A stretch of DNA of 7,583 nt from Fidelibacterota bacterium (GTDB lineage Bacteria; Fidelibacterota; BS150m-G59), in contig JADHUZ010000055.1 of the NCBI GenBank assembly GCA_016784265.1, forward strand, positions 1 through 7,583. Direction: 5' to 3'. A program made the translations under genes and the position numbers. This document shows, piece by piece, positions 6,675 to 7,583 of this stretch. The first letter of the stretch is position 1; each line of letters begins with the position of its first letter. Under the pieces are notes generated by a model. That model saw only the letters and a program-made list of their open reading frames with translations. It searched no databases and was not told the DNA's origin.

Positions 6675-7332
6675 TCGTGCTCCTTTCCGAAAGAATTTGA
6701 TTATAGACTGCTAAAATTTCTTTGAAATCTTCCCATGCCGGTTTTTTGAACGATGGATTTCGCAGCAGTGCAGAAGGATGATATGTTACCTTCATCGGAA
6801 TTCCGTGATAAATGTATGTTTGTTTGCGCATGTCCATCATTCTGTCTTTAATTTTTAAAAGTGTATGAGCGGCAATTCTACCCAAAGCAACAATCAATCC
6901 GGGCTGAATAATTTCCAATTGTCGTAAAAGATATGGCTCGCACAGTTCAATTTCTGAAGGCAGTGGGTCTCGGTTTTGCGGTGGCCGGCACTTTAAAACA
7001 TTGCAAATGTAAACATCCTCTCGCGAAAGATTTATAGCGGCAAAAATCTTATCAAGCAATTTTCCGGCTCTGCCGACAAACGGTTCGCCTTGTAAATCCT
7101 CATCTTTCCCGGGTGCTTCGCCGACGAAGACAATCGGACTCTGCGGATTGCCCACACCAAAAACAAATTTTGTTCTAGTTTTCCCAAGCGAACATTTCTC
7201 GCAAGCGTTGATTTCGTTTTCAAAATCTGATAAGGAATATGTTTGCATCGTTTCCGGAAAAGTTACAAAAATTTCATCGCCATAAAGTTCATGAATTTGT
7301 CGCAAGTATGAATAATAATCTGATTCACTCAT
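6667..7332 (-). CDS. Type 4 (family 4) uracil-DNA glycosylase, Fe-S protein
   Basis: This 221-residue protein should remove uracil from DNA and start base-excision repair in the cytoplasm. The family 4 signature is complete: the 4Fe-4S cysteines are C44 and C47 (ACEKCSLG), C115 (LKCRPP) and C131 (ELCEPYL), with the last two 16 residues apart as in characterised members. The uracil-binding motif is GEAPGKDED at 71-79, followed by GEPFVGRAGKLLD, and the second motif is HPSALLR at 185-191. About 40 residues precede the first cysteine, including ELYGDEIFV; this is longer than short thermophile versions and resembles the N-terminal helix of other bacterial members. Automatic annotation often calls such proteins phage-type DNA polymerase-like. 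It overlaps coaBC by 8 bases at its start and dnaB by 8 bases at its end. No Shine-Dalgarno sequence precedes its ATG, so translation is probably coupled to coaBC. Confidence 0.93.
   Translation of the reverse strand: MSESDYYSYLRQIHELYGDEIFVTFPETMQTYSLSDFENEINACEKCSLGKTRTKFVFGVGNPQSPIVFVGEAPGKDEDLQGEPFVGRAGKLLDKIFAAINLSREDVYICNVLKCRPPQNRDPLPSEIELCEPYLLRQLEIIQPGLIVALGRIAAHTLLKIKDRMMDMRKQTYIYHGIPMKVTYHPSALLRNPSFKKPAWEDFKEILAVYNQILSERSTNG
6680..6685 (-). promoter_or_regulatory. Ribosome binding site of dnaB
   Basis: The minus strand reads AAGGAG five bases before the dnaB ATG, inside the last codons of the glycosylase gene. It is a near-consensus site and fixes the start of dnaB at 6674, where the overlap with the glycosylase stop is 8 bases. 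Confidence 0.85.
7325..7332 (-). promoter_or_regulatory. coaBC/glycosylase 8-base overlap
   Basis: The minus strand reads ATGAGTGA: ATG starts the glycosylase and TGA ends coaBC. The preceding 18 bases are AT-rich with no Shine-Dalgarno sequence. The same overlap geometry occurs at the glycosylase/dnaB and ruvX/lnt junctions. Confidence 0.6.
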
Positions 7333-7583
7333 TGATCTGTTTTAAAATGGAATCGAAGAGTTTATCTGCGATTTCCAGTTTTGAAAGTTTGTCGAATCGC
7401 AGAGAAGGATGTTCGGGGAAAATTAATGTTACAGAATTGTCGTTGCTACCAAATCCTTCCGGAGAATTGACCACCATGCAATCGCAGTTTTTTTGTTTCA
7501 TCTTTGCGAGCGCATTTTGTTCAGCGTGTTCTGTTTCCAAAGCAAAACCAGCAAAATATTGGTTTTCGTTCTTATTCATGCCA
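7325..7583 (-). CDS. coaBC: Phosphopantothenate-cysteine ligase domain of CoaBC, C-terminal fragment (5' end outside window)
   Basis: The reading frame is open to the right edge, so this is only the last 85 or so residues; the ATG at 7577-7579 is internal. The visible part matches the end of the CoaB domain, which activates 4'-phosphopantothenate with CTP and joins it to cysteine in coenzyme A synthesis. It shows the FAGFALETE segment, the lysine-rich KMKQKNCD stretch with the lysine region used for nucleotide binding in this family, then VVNSPEGFGSNDNSVTLI, and a final helix containing SKLEIADKLFDSIL. Whether the CoaC decarboxylase half is fused upstream, as in most bacteria, cannot be seen. 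The stop (TGA, 7325-7327) lies inside the start of the next gene, giving an 8-base overlap. Confidence in the family is high; the name coaBC rather than a stand-alone coaB is inferred. Confidence 0.88.
   Translation of the reverse strand, partial: GMNKNENQYFAGFALETEHAEQNALAKMKQKNCDCMVVNSPEGFGSNDNSVTLIFPEHPSLRFDKLSKLEIADKLFDSILKQINE

Overview
The window is one dense, single-direction block of bacterial housekeeping genes. Every supportable gene is on the minus strand, so transcription runs from position 7583 towards position 1. In that order the genes are: the 3' end of coaBC (CoA synthesis), a family 4 uracil-DNA glycosylase, dnaB (replicative helicase), a bifunctional rel/spoT ((p)ppGpp synthetase/hydrolase), an HU/IHF-family DNA-binding protein, ruvX/yqgF, lnt (apolipoprotein N-acyltransferase), a small secreted protein of unknown function, and the 5' part of a DUF5683-like envelope protein that runs off the left edge. 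No RNA gene, mobile element, CRISPR array or terminator is visible, and no promoter could be supported.

Neighbouring genes overlap by 4 or 8 bases, abut exactly, or are separated by 9 to 12 bases. This leaves no room for internal terminators and suggests one operon whose promoter lies beyond the right edge. Start sites fall into two groups. dnaB, the HU gene and the two envelope genes have ATG and a recognisable Shine-Dalgarno sequence. The glycosylase, rel, ruvX and lnt genes have none, overlap or touch the gene upstream, and three of them start with TTG, TTG and GTG. This pattern suggests translation by reinitiation at the preceding stop codon.

The organism is a diderm (it has Lnt) and AT-rich. 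Protein style points to the Fibrobacterota-Chlorobiota-Bacteroidota (FCB) assemblage: the DUF5683-like protein, and two secreted proteins whose signal peptides are predicted to end just before Gln. Real Shine-Dalgarno sites argue against a typical Bacteroidota member; Marinimicrobia-, KSB1- or Ignavibacteria-like lineages are possible but this is a guess.

Functionally, the right and middle parts join replication (DnaB), base-excision repair (UDG), starvation signalling (Rel), nucleoid structure (HU) and a RuvX nuclease. The left part is envelope biogenesis (Lnt plus two exported proteins). I see no convincing novel system. The most useful leads are the translational coupling pattern, the in-frame HU/ruvX junction, and the two uncharacterised exported proteins after lnt.
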